In this document: positions 25,069 through 32,500 of the stretch, in pieces
Layout: every line of letters starts with the position of its first letter
How positions within the stretch are numbered: the first letter of the stretch is position 1
Assembly (NCBI RefSeq): GCF_900111685.1
Contig: NZ_FOHX01000032.1
Location: 1-37,611, forward strand
Direction: 5' to 3'
Source: Nonomuraea wenchangensis
GTDB lineage: Bacteria > Actinomycetota > Actinomycetes > Streptosporangiales > Streptosporangiaceae
DNA: 37,611 nucleotides
Made by a program: the position numbers and the translations under genes
Notes under the pieces: generated by a model
The model's input: only the letters and a program-made list of their open reading frames with translations
Database searches by the model: none
Told to the model about the DNA's origin: nothing

Positions 25069-25701
25069 TCACGGCAGCGGAAGGTCCATCAGCAGGGCGC
25101 GGGCGAGGTCCACCATCGACGGCTCGCCTTTGGTGACCAGCCGGATCTGCAGCGGCTCGATGCCGGCGACGGTGACGCCGAGCAGCACATCGCGGTGCTG
25201 GCGCAGATCGCCCCAGTGCAGCCGGTAGTCCTCCTGCCGGTAGAGGGCGGCGTAGAACGGGGGTGCCGCTGCCCCGGCCCGCTCTTGCTGGTCGGGCCTG
25301 TCGGTCCACAGGCGGCAATCGCAGTCCGGCTCACCGCAGCGTTCGGCCGCCAGGTCGCGGCGGCTGGCGCTGTAGCGAGTCATCCGCCCGTTCAACAGGG
25401 GACAGGCGTTGATTGCGTAGGGGCCGCAGTCGGAGGGGTGGGCGGCGGGCTCGGCGGAGTAGCCTCGGCCGAAGTCCGCCGGCCGCAGCAGCAGCATGTA
25501 CTTGCCGCCAGGACGGTCAGACAGCGGCTGTCCGCACATGCCGCAGCGCTTGTTCACCAGCAGGCTGTTGACCCGCCTGGGGTCGTTGATGCCGAACAGC
25601 GGCGGTCTGCGGCCGCTGGTGTGCCGGCCGGCTACCGCCGGGACGGCCAGCCCGCCATGTACCGGGCATCCGGCCATGCGCTTGGGGATACGCGGGCTCA
25701 T
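25069..25701 (-). CDS. CxxC-rich conserved hypothetical protein
   Basis: A 210-residue protein opening MSPRIPKRMAGCPVHGG. It has RCGMCGQPL at about 52-60, SDCGPYAINACPLL at about 89-102 and CGEPDCDC at about 122-129, so several Cys pairs that may bind metal. The layout (MxxRIPKRM start, WCGxPL-like pair, AEPxAHxxC then CPxL) matches a family I recall from actinobacterial phages and integrative elements, with no known function. The ATG overlaps the preceding stop (ATGA), so it is coupled to the 57-codon gene upstream. The C-terminal 80 residues are alpha/beta and less conserved in my memory. Confidence 0.65.
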   Translation of the reverse strand: MSPRIPKRMAGCPVHGGLAVPAVAGRHTSGRRPPLFGINDPRRVNSLLVNKRCGMCGQPLSDRPGGKYMLLLRPADFGRGYSAEPAAHPSDCGPYAINACPLLNGRMTRYSASRRDLAAERCGEPDCDCRLWTDRPDQQERAGAAAPPFYAALYRQEDYRLHWGDLRQHRDVLLGVTVAGIEPLQIRLVTKGEPSMVDLARALLMDLPLP

Positions 25702-25871
25702 TCGCTGGGCTCGTCGGACAGGATCGACCGGTAGACGGCGTCGATCGTGGCGATGGCTTCTTCCTCGGACATCTCGTCCAGGCGCAGGAGGGGTGTGGTG
25801 TCCACCGAGATGTCGGCGAGCCGCGCATCGGCGATGACCTGCTGGATGAGTGCGCTGGTCTCGGACGTCAT
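25698..25871 (-). CDS. 57-residue acidic small protein
   Basis: The frame encodes MTSETSALIQQVIADARLAD, then ISVDTTPLLRLDEMSEEEAI and ATIDAVYRSILSDEPSE. It is acidic and helical. Both ends overlap neighbours by ATGA four-base junctions, which strongly supports it as a real gene in a translationally coupled chain. It could be a small regulator or antitoxin-like partner; I do not recognise it. Confidence 0.65.
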   Translation of the reverse strand: MTSETSALIQQVIADARLADISVDTTPLLRLDEMSEEEAIATIDAVYRSILSDEPSE

Positions 25872-26248
25872 GCGGCGCTGCCCGCGTTGTGGTCGGGGCG
25901 CGGCGTGCGGGAGGGCTGGGTGAGCCGGGCCCAGCGCGCCGCCAAGTCGGCCAGGATGCCTCGGTAGAGCAGGTCTGGCGGGCCGCTCCGGCGCCAGGTG
26001 TAGGTGCCGTCGGCCGGCACTCCCGGCAGGCAGTCGAGGCTGATGCGGCCGCCGTCGGCGGGCAGGCGCAGCGTGGTCAGGTCACACAGGCTGTAGCGGT
26101 CGCTGAGCAGGACCCGCCCGCCGGCCCCCTGGACGGACACCAGGTTGGGGTTGACCAGCAGGTCGAAGATCAGGCCGTGCAGGTCGGTGCGGCGTGTCTT
26201 GTCTCGCGTCGTAGCGGTCAGGAGGTCGGGTGTCGCGCGTGCGCTCAT
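25868..26248 (-). CDS. Hypothetical protein of the coupled chain
   Basis: A 126-residue protein starting at ATG 26248 (MSARATPDLLTATTRDKTRR) with GAGAGGA upstream. LHGLIFDLLVNPNLVSVQGA and VLLSDRYSLCDLTTLRLPAD suggest an alpha/beta domain, then GTYTWRRSGPPDLLYRGILA. The start overlaps the stop of the phosphatase-like gene and the stop overlaps the 57-codon gene, both by ATGA. No family recognised. The longer open frame upstream is the antisense-like Arg/His-rich extension and is not used. Confidence 0.6.
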   Translation of the reverse strand: MSARATPDLLTATTRDKTRRTDLHGLIFDLLVNPNLVSVQGAGGRVLLSDRYSLCDLTTLRLPADGGRISLDCLPGVPADGTYTWRRSGPPDLLYRGILADLAARWARLTQPSRTPRPDHNAGSAA

Positions 26249-27015
26249 CGCAGGCAGTCCTCTCGTGTAGTCGCAGCGATGGTGGTCGTGGGCGTGGTGG
26301 CGCGGTGGTGGTCGAGCAGGTCGATGACGGCGACGGTGGCGTTGCCGGGGTCGGCGCTGCGCTCGGCCAGCCACAGCAGCTGGGCCAGCGCGTAGCCGCC
26401 GTCTTCGTGGGTGCCGGCCAGCGTGCCGATCCGGTCCGCCGTCGTGGTGTCGTCGCCGCGGGCTGGGGCGTCAGGTGGACGGCCAGACCGCTGGTGGCCA
26501 CGATGAGCCGCCTGAACTGCTCGATGCCGACGGTGCGCGAGTGCGGCAGCAGCCCGGCGTGCTGGCGGGCGACGTGGCACGGCGTACTCCAGGGCGGGCA
26601 GCACGGCTCGGTCAGAGCCACCACTTCGCCGAGGGGGGTGATGCCCCACACGGCTGTGTCTCCGGCCCAGGCCAGGCTGACGCCGCGATGGCGGTTGATG
26701 GCCACCACGGTGGCGGTGCTCGCGCCCTCCCGGCCCGCAGGCACGAGCATGTTGCGCTGTTCGACATAGGTCCGGGCCGCGCGCAGCCCCTCGGCCGGGA
26801 CGCCGGTGGAGGAGGCCACCGCGGCGGCGATCTGCGCGGTGATCTGCGCGACTTGCGCGGCGTCGGCGTGGTCGCCGTCGCCATCGGCCACGGCGAGTGC
26901 CAAGGACGGGCCGCCGTCGCACATGTGCAAGTAGTCGGTGTTGAGGCGGCGGCCGCCGGTGATGCTGTCGTAGTAGAGGGTGGCCAGATCGCCGGGGTGG
27001 ATGGTGAGCGATCAT
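26245..27015 (-). pseudogene. PP2C-like phosphatase gene with apparent frameshifts
   Basis: Joining frames gives a PP2C-like serine/threonine phosphatase of about 255 residues. AAGGAG precedes an ATG at 27015, but the protein frame (TIHPGDLATLYYDSITGGRR) starts within a few codons in another frame. It then reads SLALAVADGDGDHADAAQVA, STATVVAINRHRGVSLAWAG, DTAVWGITPLGEVVALTEPC and RLIVATSGLAVHL. Near 26463 a second shift, explained by loss of one C, returns to GDDTTTADRIGTLAGTHEDG and NATVAVIDLLDHH. The DG near the start, the AGD strand and GDDTTT match PP2C metal-binding positions. The stop overlaps the next gene by ATGA, so the downstream frame is genuine. It is a decayed gene, a sequencing artefact, or recoded. 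Confidence 0.6.
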
Positions 27016-27050
27016 CACATCTCCTTGCCAGGGGTGGGACAAGCGGAAAG

Positions 27051-27075
27051 CCCCGGAGCCGAACTGGCACCGGGG
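27051..27075. terminator. Intergenic hairpin between RDF-like and phosphatase genes
   Basis: CCCCGGAGCC (27051-27060) and GGCACCGGGG (27066-27075) pair with one mismatch around GAACT. It lies between the stop of the RDF-like gene (27122) and the phosphatase ribosome site, so it may attenuate read-through or set RNA stability within the operon. Confidence 0.45.
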
Positions 27076-27121
27076 ACCAAGGCGGACGTTGAGGCAGAAG
27101 GCGCTTGCCGGCTGCGCCGGG

Positions 27122-28473
27122 TTACTGCGGCGGGCCGCCGGCGGGCGGCTCGCCGGCGAGTGTCTCGACCACATCGCCATCGACCACATCGCCGTCGACT
27201 ACGTCGGAGCCGGGGGTGGCGGTGTCGTTGGCGTGAACCTGCTCGCACAGCGCGACGAATTCCTGCAACTGGTCGAGGCCGGCGTGCCGCATGGTGGTGG
27301 CGTAGCGGGCGAAGAACGCCTCGTACAGGGCGCTGGTGCCGCCCTGCCACAGACGCAGGATGCGCTCGCGCAGCCGGTCGGCGAGCTGCTCGCCCTGGCC
27401 GGGCAGGGGCGCGGGCGTGGCGGGCGCGCTCACGTCATCTGGCCGGGGCGCGTCCTGGCGGGGCGCATCGGTGGCGGGATCGTCGGGCACCGGTGACTGC
27501 TCGGCGGTTGGCTCATACCGGCCCGAGGACGGCTTGTGGCCGTCGCGGCCGGTGGCGCCGGGCAGGGTGGCGCCCAGCGCGTTGAGGACGACGCGCAGCT
27601 GCCGGGTCAGGTGCCCGGCCCGGCTCGCCTGCACCCAGATGGCGCGCACCTGCTCAGCGGTGGCGGCGGCCGAGGCCTGAGTGATGTAGTCCACGAGGGG
27701 CGGCTGCCCGGCGCGGTCGTCGGACGGTGTCGCGGAGCCGGTGTCGCCGGTGGGGGCGTCTTTGCTGGTTCCGGCGGGCAGCTGGGGGACGCCGCTGCGG
27801 GCCGTCCGGGGCGGGATGGTGCCGGTCAGCAGCTGCCGGGGGGTGATGGCCTCCTCGATCCGAAGGCGCGGGATGGGGAAGGTGACCGGCTTACCGTCCT
27901 CGATCACAGCGCCCTTGACGACCATCAGCCGAGCGTCCACGTAGTCGCCGATCTTGTCGGCGAGCACGGCCCGAGCGGGCAGGTCCTCGGCCGCGTTCAG
28001 TCCTCCGCTGACCAGCAGCCACGTACCCAGCGAGGGCAGGTCCTGCGGCAGCACCGACAGCCGGGTCTTCAGCTCGCACCGCAGGACGCGTTCGGCCTTG
28101 CACAGGCAGGGCCGCCCGGACTTCTGCTCGATCGTCGCCCCGTCGCACCGCCGCATGCAGTAGGGCCGTCCCACAGCTCCATCCATTGGCTGACCGGGTG
28201 GCGCGGGAGATATACCGGGATCTCATCGGCGTCGGTGACGACCTGCCACCGGTCCATGCCGCGCGTCATCGGCGCGACGGTGCCGCCGTACAGGCTGGCG
28301 GCGGCTTCGATCATCGCCCGGGAGGGGCTGGTGAAGCGGAAGGTGAACAGCTTGACCGGCCGCACGCCGCCGTTCTTGCCCGGCACGCTGTCGCCGATGT
28401 GCAGGTGGCCGTCGGGCCAGTAGGAGCGCTGCCGGCGACGCATGTTCGCCAGCACGTCGGGGTCGACCGGCAT
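27122..28473 (-). pseudogene. Recombination-directionality-factor-like protein, one apparent frameshift
   Basis: From ATG 28473 (MPVDPDVLANMRRRQRSYWP) the frame reads RFTSPSRAMIEAAASLYGGT, RWQVVTDADEIPVYLP and QWMELW. Near 28164 a one-base loss in a G run moves the protein to RPYCMRRCDGATIEQKSGRP, CLCKAERVLRCELKTRLSVL and PSLGTWLLVSGG. W-x-VVTDADEIPV, the RCDG Cys pair and the CLC motif match the phage/actinobacterial RDF-like family, whose members steer integrase direction. A Pro/Asp-rich linker and a helical C-terminus follow (ALYEAFFARYATTMRHAGLD). Adding one G would restore about 450 codons. The start overlaps the nuclease stop (TGATG). Real decay, sequencing error and recoding are all possible. 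Confidence 0.65.
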
Positions 28474-29435
28474 CAGGATGCCTCCTTCAGCGTGGGCGGC
28501 TGGATCGGCTTGAAGGGCCGCCGGTCCAGGTGGTGGACGTAGTCGGTGACCGGCTGCAGCCCGCGGAAGGCGGCGAAGGCGGCCTCGTCGGCCGGCAGCG
28601 GGATGAAGCCATAGGCGGTGGTGCGCAGGTTGAGGATCGCCACCCCGTCGAACGGCGGGGTGGGGATCTCGTGGTCGGGCTCGTGGCAGTCGGCGGCGGT
28701 GCCGTAGCGGCACTGGGGCGGGCAGACCAGTGCGACCGGCGCGTTGCGCAGCGCGGCCAGCTGCAGCGGGTAGTCCTCCCACACCGTGCTGGCCGGGTGC
28801 TTGAGGCTGGTCTTGATGTCCACCAGCCACAACCCCGACGAGGTCGGCAACGGGTCGGGCGGCAGGCTGCGCGGCCGGTAGCGGGGCACCAGCGGCGAGG
28901 TCGGGCCGTCGAAGCGCAACCGCACCCACAGGTCGCTGGTTCCGGCGTAACCGGCGTCACGGTGCAGCATGGTGCATTCGGCGGCGATCACGTCGCGTTC
29001 GATGTCCACGCCGAAGTCGGCCAGCCATTGGCGGTAGGAGTCCACGAACGGCTCGGCCTCGGGGTCGGGCGCGATCGGAGCGCCGAGGTTGACGGCGCGG
29101 GCCTGGCGGTGGACGCGGCTGCCCAGCTCGCGCCGCTTCTCCCACTGCTCCCGGTAGGCGGCCTTGGCCTGGCGGACGAACGCGGCGAGCTCGCCGGGGT
29201 CGGCGGCCGCCCGCAGGGCGTCGGGCAGATGCTCGGCGAACCATTCGGCGGTCACCTTGGCGGCCGCCGGCGCCAGTGCGTCGATGGCGAGCTGGTTGAG
29301 CACGTTGGTGACCGACACCAGCAACCGTCCCGGCCCTGCGGGGTCGCTGTAGAAGCGGCCATGGTCGGTGGCCAGCGCGTGCGCCGGGCTGTCGTCGCCC
29401 TCCACCTGGGCCCATTCCGGCTGGTGGGCGGTCAT
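28473..29435 (-). CDS. PD-(D/E)XK nuclease, RecB/Cas4-like
   Basis: A 320-residue protein from ATG 29435 (MTAHQPEWAQVEGDDSPAHA), overlapping the upstream stop by ATGA. The nuclease core is visible: AGTSDLWVRL with Asp168, then LWLVDIKTSLKH with Asp206 and Lys208, and downstream YPLQLAAL as the conserved Gln motif. This order (D, DxK, Q-L) is that of RecB/Cas4/lambda-exonuclease-type enzymes. CPPQCRYGTAADCHEPDHEI supplies Cys/His residues that may bind metal, though not the four-Cys cluster of Cas4. It probably processes DNA ends together with the SSB and RDF-like products of this block. No helicase domain is fused. Confidence 0.75.
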   Translation of the reverse strand: MTAHQPEWAQVEGDDSPAHALATDHGRFYSDPAGPGRLLVSVTNVLNQLAIDALAPAAAKVTAEWFAEHLPDALRAAADPGELAAFVRQAKAAYREQWEKRRELGSRVHRQARAVNLGAPIAPDPEAEPFVDSYRQWLADFGVDIERDVIAAECTMLHRDAGYAGTSDLWVRLRFDGPTSPLVPRYRPRSLPPDPLPTSSGLWLVDIKTSLKHPASTVWEDYPLQLAALRNAPVALVCPPQCRYGTAADCHEPDHEIPTPPFDGVAILNLRTTAYGFIPLPADEAAFAAFRGLQPVTDYVHHLDRRPFKPIQPPTLKEAS

Positions 29436-29866
29436 GCCGGCTGCGGCCGTCGTTCGGCCTGCATCGCCTCGGGCAGCGGGCGCCCGCACACCGGCCGCCC
29501 GTCCACCAGGACGTGCAGCCGGTCGGCGGCCTGCTCATCACGGGTGTAGAGGTCGACCACGACGCCTCCGTCGGTGGCCTGCATGATGTAGCCCTCGACC
29601 TGGTCGGTGTGGACGCGGGCGATGGGCCAGCCGGTGACGGTCTCCATCATCTCGGCCTCGATGCCGCGTCCGGCCCGTACCAGGACGTCGCTGATGGCCT
29701 GCAGCGTGCCGGCGCCCCAATGACCTTGGTCGCTCAGCAGCCGCTGGTAGATGGCCTCGATGGCCTGCACGCTGGACAGCGGCGGACTGCCGGAGGAGGG
29801 CGGCGAGGCGGGATGATCAGACGGAGCCGGGCGGGACGCGGGGTAGGGCAGATCGGACAGGCACAC
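29432..29866 (-). CDS. Hypothetical protein upstream of the nuclease
   Basis: A 144-residue protein from GTG 29866, chosen because AAGGGAGG lies 7 nt before it. After a Pro/Ser-rich N-terminus comes a helical part (SVQAIEAIYQRLLSDQGHWG) and an alpha/beta part (MMETVTGWPIARVHTDQVEG then GGVVVDLYTRDEQAADRL). It ends MQAERRPQPA and its stop overlaps the nuclease start, so the two are coupled. Family not recognised. Confidence 0.6.
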   Translation of the reverse strand: MCLSDLPYPASRPAPSDHPASPPSSGSPPLSSVQAIEAIYQRLLSDQGHWGAGTLQAISDVLVRAGRGIEAEMMETVTGWPIARVHTDQVEGYIMQATDGGVVVDLYTRDEQAADRLHVLVDGRPVCGRPLPEAMQAERRPQPA

Positions 29867-29908
29867 CAGGGCGCCTCCCTTTCGGTCACAGGACAACAGG
29901 AACAAGCG

Positions 29909-29958
29909 GCGCGACCTCCGCCGAAGGAGCAGCCGATGGCTGCGCGGCGAGGTCGCGC
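29909..29958. terminator. Nested hairpin between DUF932 and the 144-residue gene
   Basis: Outer arms GCGCGACCTC (29909-29918) and GAGGTCGCGC (29949-29958) are perfect, and inside them GCAGCC/GGCTGC (29929-29934/29938-29943) pair around GAT. It lies past the DUF932 stop on the minus strand and could end or attenuate transcription. The sequence GAAGGAGCAGCCGATGG inside it is echoed beside the hairpin at 31166-31197. Confidence 0.45.
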
Positions 29959-29993
29959 GCCGTGGAGCGGATGAAGGGATGGAGGGGGCCGGG

Positions 29994-31133
29994 TCAGCGG
30001 CCGGTGGCGGCCAGTTGCAGCGCGCGCACCGCCTGGCCTTCCATGTCGGCGGCGACGTCGGCGTTGGGCAGCGTCTGGGCGACGCTGGTGACGGCGTGCA
30101 TCACCCCGCCAGCGCTCAGGTCGGCGCCCCGGATGAAGTGGGCGAGGATCTGCTCTTGCTGCTCCTCGCCGAAGGCCAGCCGCTTGGCCACCAGCTCGAT
30201 GGTGCGGCTCGGGTCGGCCAGCGGGGTGCGCGCCAGCCCGGTCAGCTCCTGCAGCTTGGCCCGCACGTAGCCGAGATCGAGGAAGGTGGCCACGGCGTCG
30301 CGGGCCTGGGCGGCCACCAGGTCGAGGTTCTTGCGGCGGGTGTCGTCGCTCCAGCGCACCACTCCTTCGTCCATGCGCCCGCCGAGGTGGATGTGGCGCA
30401 GGGCGTCAACGGGGATGGTCAGGCCGTTGCGGCACACCTGCACCAGCAGGCGGGGGACGATGGAGAAGGCGCCGCACCCGGTCTCGCTGTTGGAGATCAC
30501 GAACCCGGCGAAGACAAACGGATTGTCGGCCCCGGACGCGCCGGTGAACGGCGAGCGATACTCGCCCAGCAGGTCGGGGGCCAGGGCGCGGATCTGCTCG
30601 CACACCACCCGCACGTACATGCGCCGTTCGGTCAGGTCACAGCCATCGATCTGCACCTGGGCGCCGCTCCGGCGTACGCCGTCCAGCGCGGCCATCAGCA
30701 CGTCCAGGTTGTCCAGGATGCGGTAGGAGTCGGACAAGAACGCCCGGGCCACGCCCTCGCCGCCGCCCCCATGATGCAGGGCGCGCAGCAGGAAACGCCG
30801 GTCCAGGTCTTCCAGCCAGCCGTTGACGTTGGCGTCGTAGAGGGCGGGCCGTTCGGTGCGCAGCCGGCGCAGGTACTGCGGCGGGATGCGCAGCTTGTCG
30901 GCCACGCCCTGATCGCACACCGACGTCGGCAGGTACAGGCCTGCGGTGGTCGTGACACCGGTCTGTTTCAGCAGCGGCGGGGTGCCGATGAGCTGCAGCC
31001 GGGTGCCCGCCGCGCGGATCTGGTCGCTGTGGACCACGACGTCGACCTTGTGCGCCTGCTGGTGCCGCAGCAGGTCCACCAGATCCTCCAGGCGGGCGTT
31101 ACGAGTGGTCAGGGTAAGCGGAGACACGGTCAT
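29994..31133 (-). CDS. DUF932 phage/plasmid-like protein
   Basis: A 379-residue protein from ATG 31133 (MTVSPLTLTTRNARLEDLVD) with GAAAGGGA upstream. The order TTAGLYLPTSVCDQGVADKL, SDSYRILDNLDVLMAAL, YRSPFTGASGADNPFVFAGF and ISNSETGCGAFSIVPRLLVQ is the DUF932 pattern (variable N-terminus, SDSYR box, SNSE-G box, VCRNGL). Members occur on plasmids, phages and integrative elements of many bacteria, with no settled biochemical role; links to DNA replication or anti-restriction have been proposed. Here it lies in the middle of the SSB/ParB/nuclease block. The C-terminus is helical (AQARDAVATFLDLGYVRAKL). The frame is intact. Confidence 0.85.
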   Translation of the reverse strand: MTVSPLTLTTRNARLEDLVDLLRHQQAHKVDVVVHSDQIRAAGTRLQLIGTPPLLKQTGVTTTAGLYLPTSVCDQGVADKLRIPPQYLRRLRTERPALYDANVNGWLEDLDRRFLLRALHHGGGGEGVARAFLSDSYRILDNLDVLMAALDGVRRSGAQVQIDGCDLTERRMYVRVVCEQIRALAPDLLGEYRSPFTGASGADNPFVFAGFVISNSETGCGAFSIVPRLLVQVCRNGLTIPVDALRHIHLGGRMDEGVVRWSDDTRRKNLDLVAAQARDAVATFLDLGYVRAKLQELTGLARTPLADPSRTIELVAKRLAFGEEQQEQILAHFIRGADLSAGGVMHAVTSVAQTLPNADVAADMEGQAVRALQLAATGR

Positions 31134-31165
31134 AGCGGGAAGTCCCTTTCGGTGGGCAAGCACGC

Positions 31166-31197
31166 CGGGCCCGGCCGCAGCAGCGCGGCCGGGCCCG
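31166..31197. terminator. Perfect 13-bp hairpin upstream of DUF932
   Basis: CGGGCCCGGCCGC (31166-31178) and GCGGCCGGGCCCG (31185-31197) pair perfectly around AGCAGC. It lies between the stop of the 179-residue gene (31307) and the DUF932 ribosome site. It is followed on the plus strand by AAGGAGCAGGCGATGG, echoing the hairpin at 29909-29958. Confidence 0.5.
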
Positions 31198-31306
31198 AAG
31201 GAGCAGGCGATGGTGGCGGGGCGCCAGACCCCAGACGAAGGCCGGGCAGGAAAGGCGCGGCCCGACGGACGAGTGAGCGCCAGGACAGGCAGCCTCGTGG
31301 GGACGG

Positions 31307-31846
31307 TTACGCGGAGGCCAGAGTCTCGAGGAACTCCCGATCGGTCGGCAGGTCCTCCAGCGTCCAGCCCATGACCAGCCAAGGCGCGCCCGCGCTGGTG
31401 TCGGTGGCGAAGCGGCCACGCTGATGCGGCCGGCTCTGGCCGCCCCGGTAGACCTCCAGCACCTTGTTGTCGAGGTCGATCATGTATCCCCACTCACAGT
31501 GCGGGTCGGCAGGGAAGTCGGAGGCGTCCTCGATGACGCCGGCCTGGAGGATCTTCTCCGGGTCGCCCTGGGTCTGCCACAGCAGCTCCCACCAGTAGCG
31601 CGCCTGCGAGGAGCAGGGGTCGGTGTACTGCGCCAGCCGGGCGATGTCACCAGGGGTGGGACGGCTGGTCGGGCTGACCACCCGCACGGCGGCGGCCTGC
31701 TTGCGCAGTACGTCCAGGGGCGGGGCTGCGATACGCAGCCACGTCAGCACCAGCACACCTACACCGGCCGGGTAGGTGTCGTCGTGCGCGTAGGAGATCT
31801 TGGCTGTGCGGTCGATGACGAATCCGAGGAACCCGCGCGTCGCCAT
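31307..31846 (-). CDS. Conserved 179-residue hypothetical protein
   Basis: ATG 31846 gives MATRGFLGFVIDRTAKISYA, then HDDTYPAGVGVLVLTWLR. This start, M-x-TRG-x-GFVIDG-x-x-K-x-x-Y with a following YPxGxG, matches a widespread family of uncharacterised proteins in phages, plasmids and bacteria, as I recall. Further on come QARYWWELLWQTQGDPEKIL, then EWGYMIDLDNKVLEVYRGGQ, and a final LEDLPTDREFLETLAS. It is soluble, without a signal. It follows the small HTH gene by 2 nt and is surely in the same transcript. Function unknown. Confidence 0.7.
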   Translation of the reverse strand: MATRGFLGFVIDRTAKISYAHDDTYPAGVGVLVLTWLRIAAPPLDVLRKQAAAVRVVSPTSRPTPGDIARLAQYTDPCSSQARYWWELLWQTQGDPEKILQAGVIEDASDFPADPHCEWGYMIDLDNKVLEVYRGGQSRPHQRGRFATDTSAGAPWLVMGWTLEDLPTDREFLETLASA

Positions 31847-31848
31847 GG

Positions 31849-32043
31849 TCACGCACCTGCCGGACGGTCGGAGGTGATCAGCGCGCGCACCTCGGCCTGG
31901 CGGTAGCGGCGGTGCTCGCCGAATGTTCGGGTGAAGGTGAGCGTGCCGGCTCCGGCCCGGCGGGTGACGGTCGTGGCGTCGGCGCGGGGCATCATGGCGG
32001 CCTCGGCTGTCTTCAGCCGCGACTCGGCCTGAAGGTGATGCAT
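31849..32043 (-). CDS. Small MerR/BldC-like HTH protein
   Basis: A 64-residue protein starting at ATG 32043 (MHHLQAESRLKTAEAAMMPR) with AAGGA at 6 nt. It lines up with the MerR/BldC-type winged HTH: LKTAEAAMMPRADATTVTRR as the first two helices and FTRTFGEHRRYRQAEVRALI as the wing and third helix. The usual Trp after the recognition helix (RW) is replaced by Arg. Proteins of this size act as excisionases or small transcription regulators in actinobacterial mobile elements. Given the neighbouring RDF-like gene, either role is possible. It probably controls this operon or DNA excision. Confidence 0.7.
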   Translation of the reverse strand: MHHLQAESRLKTAEAAMMPRADATTVTRRAGAGTLTFTRTFGEHRRYRQAEVRALITSDRPAGA

Positions 32044-32144
32044 GTGCTTCCTTAACTGTGGACGGGACGGGTGGATGGGACGGACAACAAGGGGTGACGA
32101 ACCGGCGGGCACCGGCTCGGGAGGGGGCAGCGGGCCGGCCCGGC

Positions 32145-32477
32145 TCACCGCTCCAGGGCGGCCGGGAACGGCTGTGACGGCAGTCCGGCGAGCAGCGCTT
32201 CGGCGTAGCGGCGCAGCGCAGCGTCCCCGATCTCGCCGGGGTGGGCGTAGGTGCCTGCCCAGTCGAGGCTGCCGGTGGAGTCGTGGACGGCGCTGAGGTG
32301 ATCCAGCTGCACGACGCAGCCGCAGCCACCGGGGCAGCGGGCCAGGAGCCGGATGGTCCAGGTGGGCTGGACGCCGCACGGCCCAGGCAGGCACTTACGG
32401 CAGTCGGAGTGGCCGTCCTCGGCCTGTTGGGTGTCAATACCTTCAGTGATCTTGATCTGGTAGTCAACGGACGCCAT
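32145..32477 (-). CDS. Cys-rich hypothetical protein
   Basis: A 110-residue protein (MASVDYQIKITEGIDTQQAE). CRKCLPGPC at about 26-34 and CPGGCGC at about 48-54 provide six Cys that may form a zinc site. GGAAGGTG lies ahead of the ATG at 32477. The rest is mixed alpha/beta, ending in a helix (DAALRRYAEALLAGL). It lies 23 nt after the ParB-like gene and is cotranscribed with it. No family recognised. Confidence 0.6.
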   Translation of the reverse strand: MASVDYQIKITEGIDTQQAEDGHSDCRKCLPGPCGVQPTWTIRLLARCPGGCGCVVQLDHLSAVHDSTGSLDWAGTYAHPGEIGDAALRRYAEALLAGLPSQPFPAALER

Positions 32478-32500
32478 GGGCGTGCACCTTCCGGGGCCGG

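Noticed and set aside
29979..31424. Long plus-strand frame across DUF932
   Set aside because: Gln/His/Gly-rich with no domain; the minus strand shows a complete DUF932 protein with its ribosome site.
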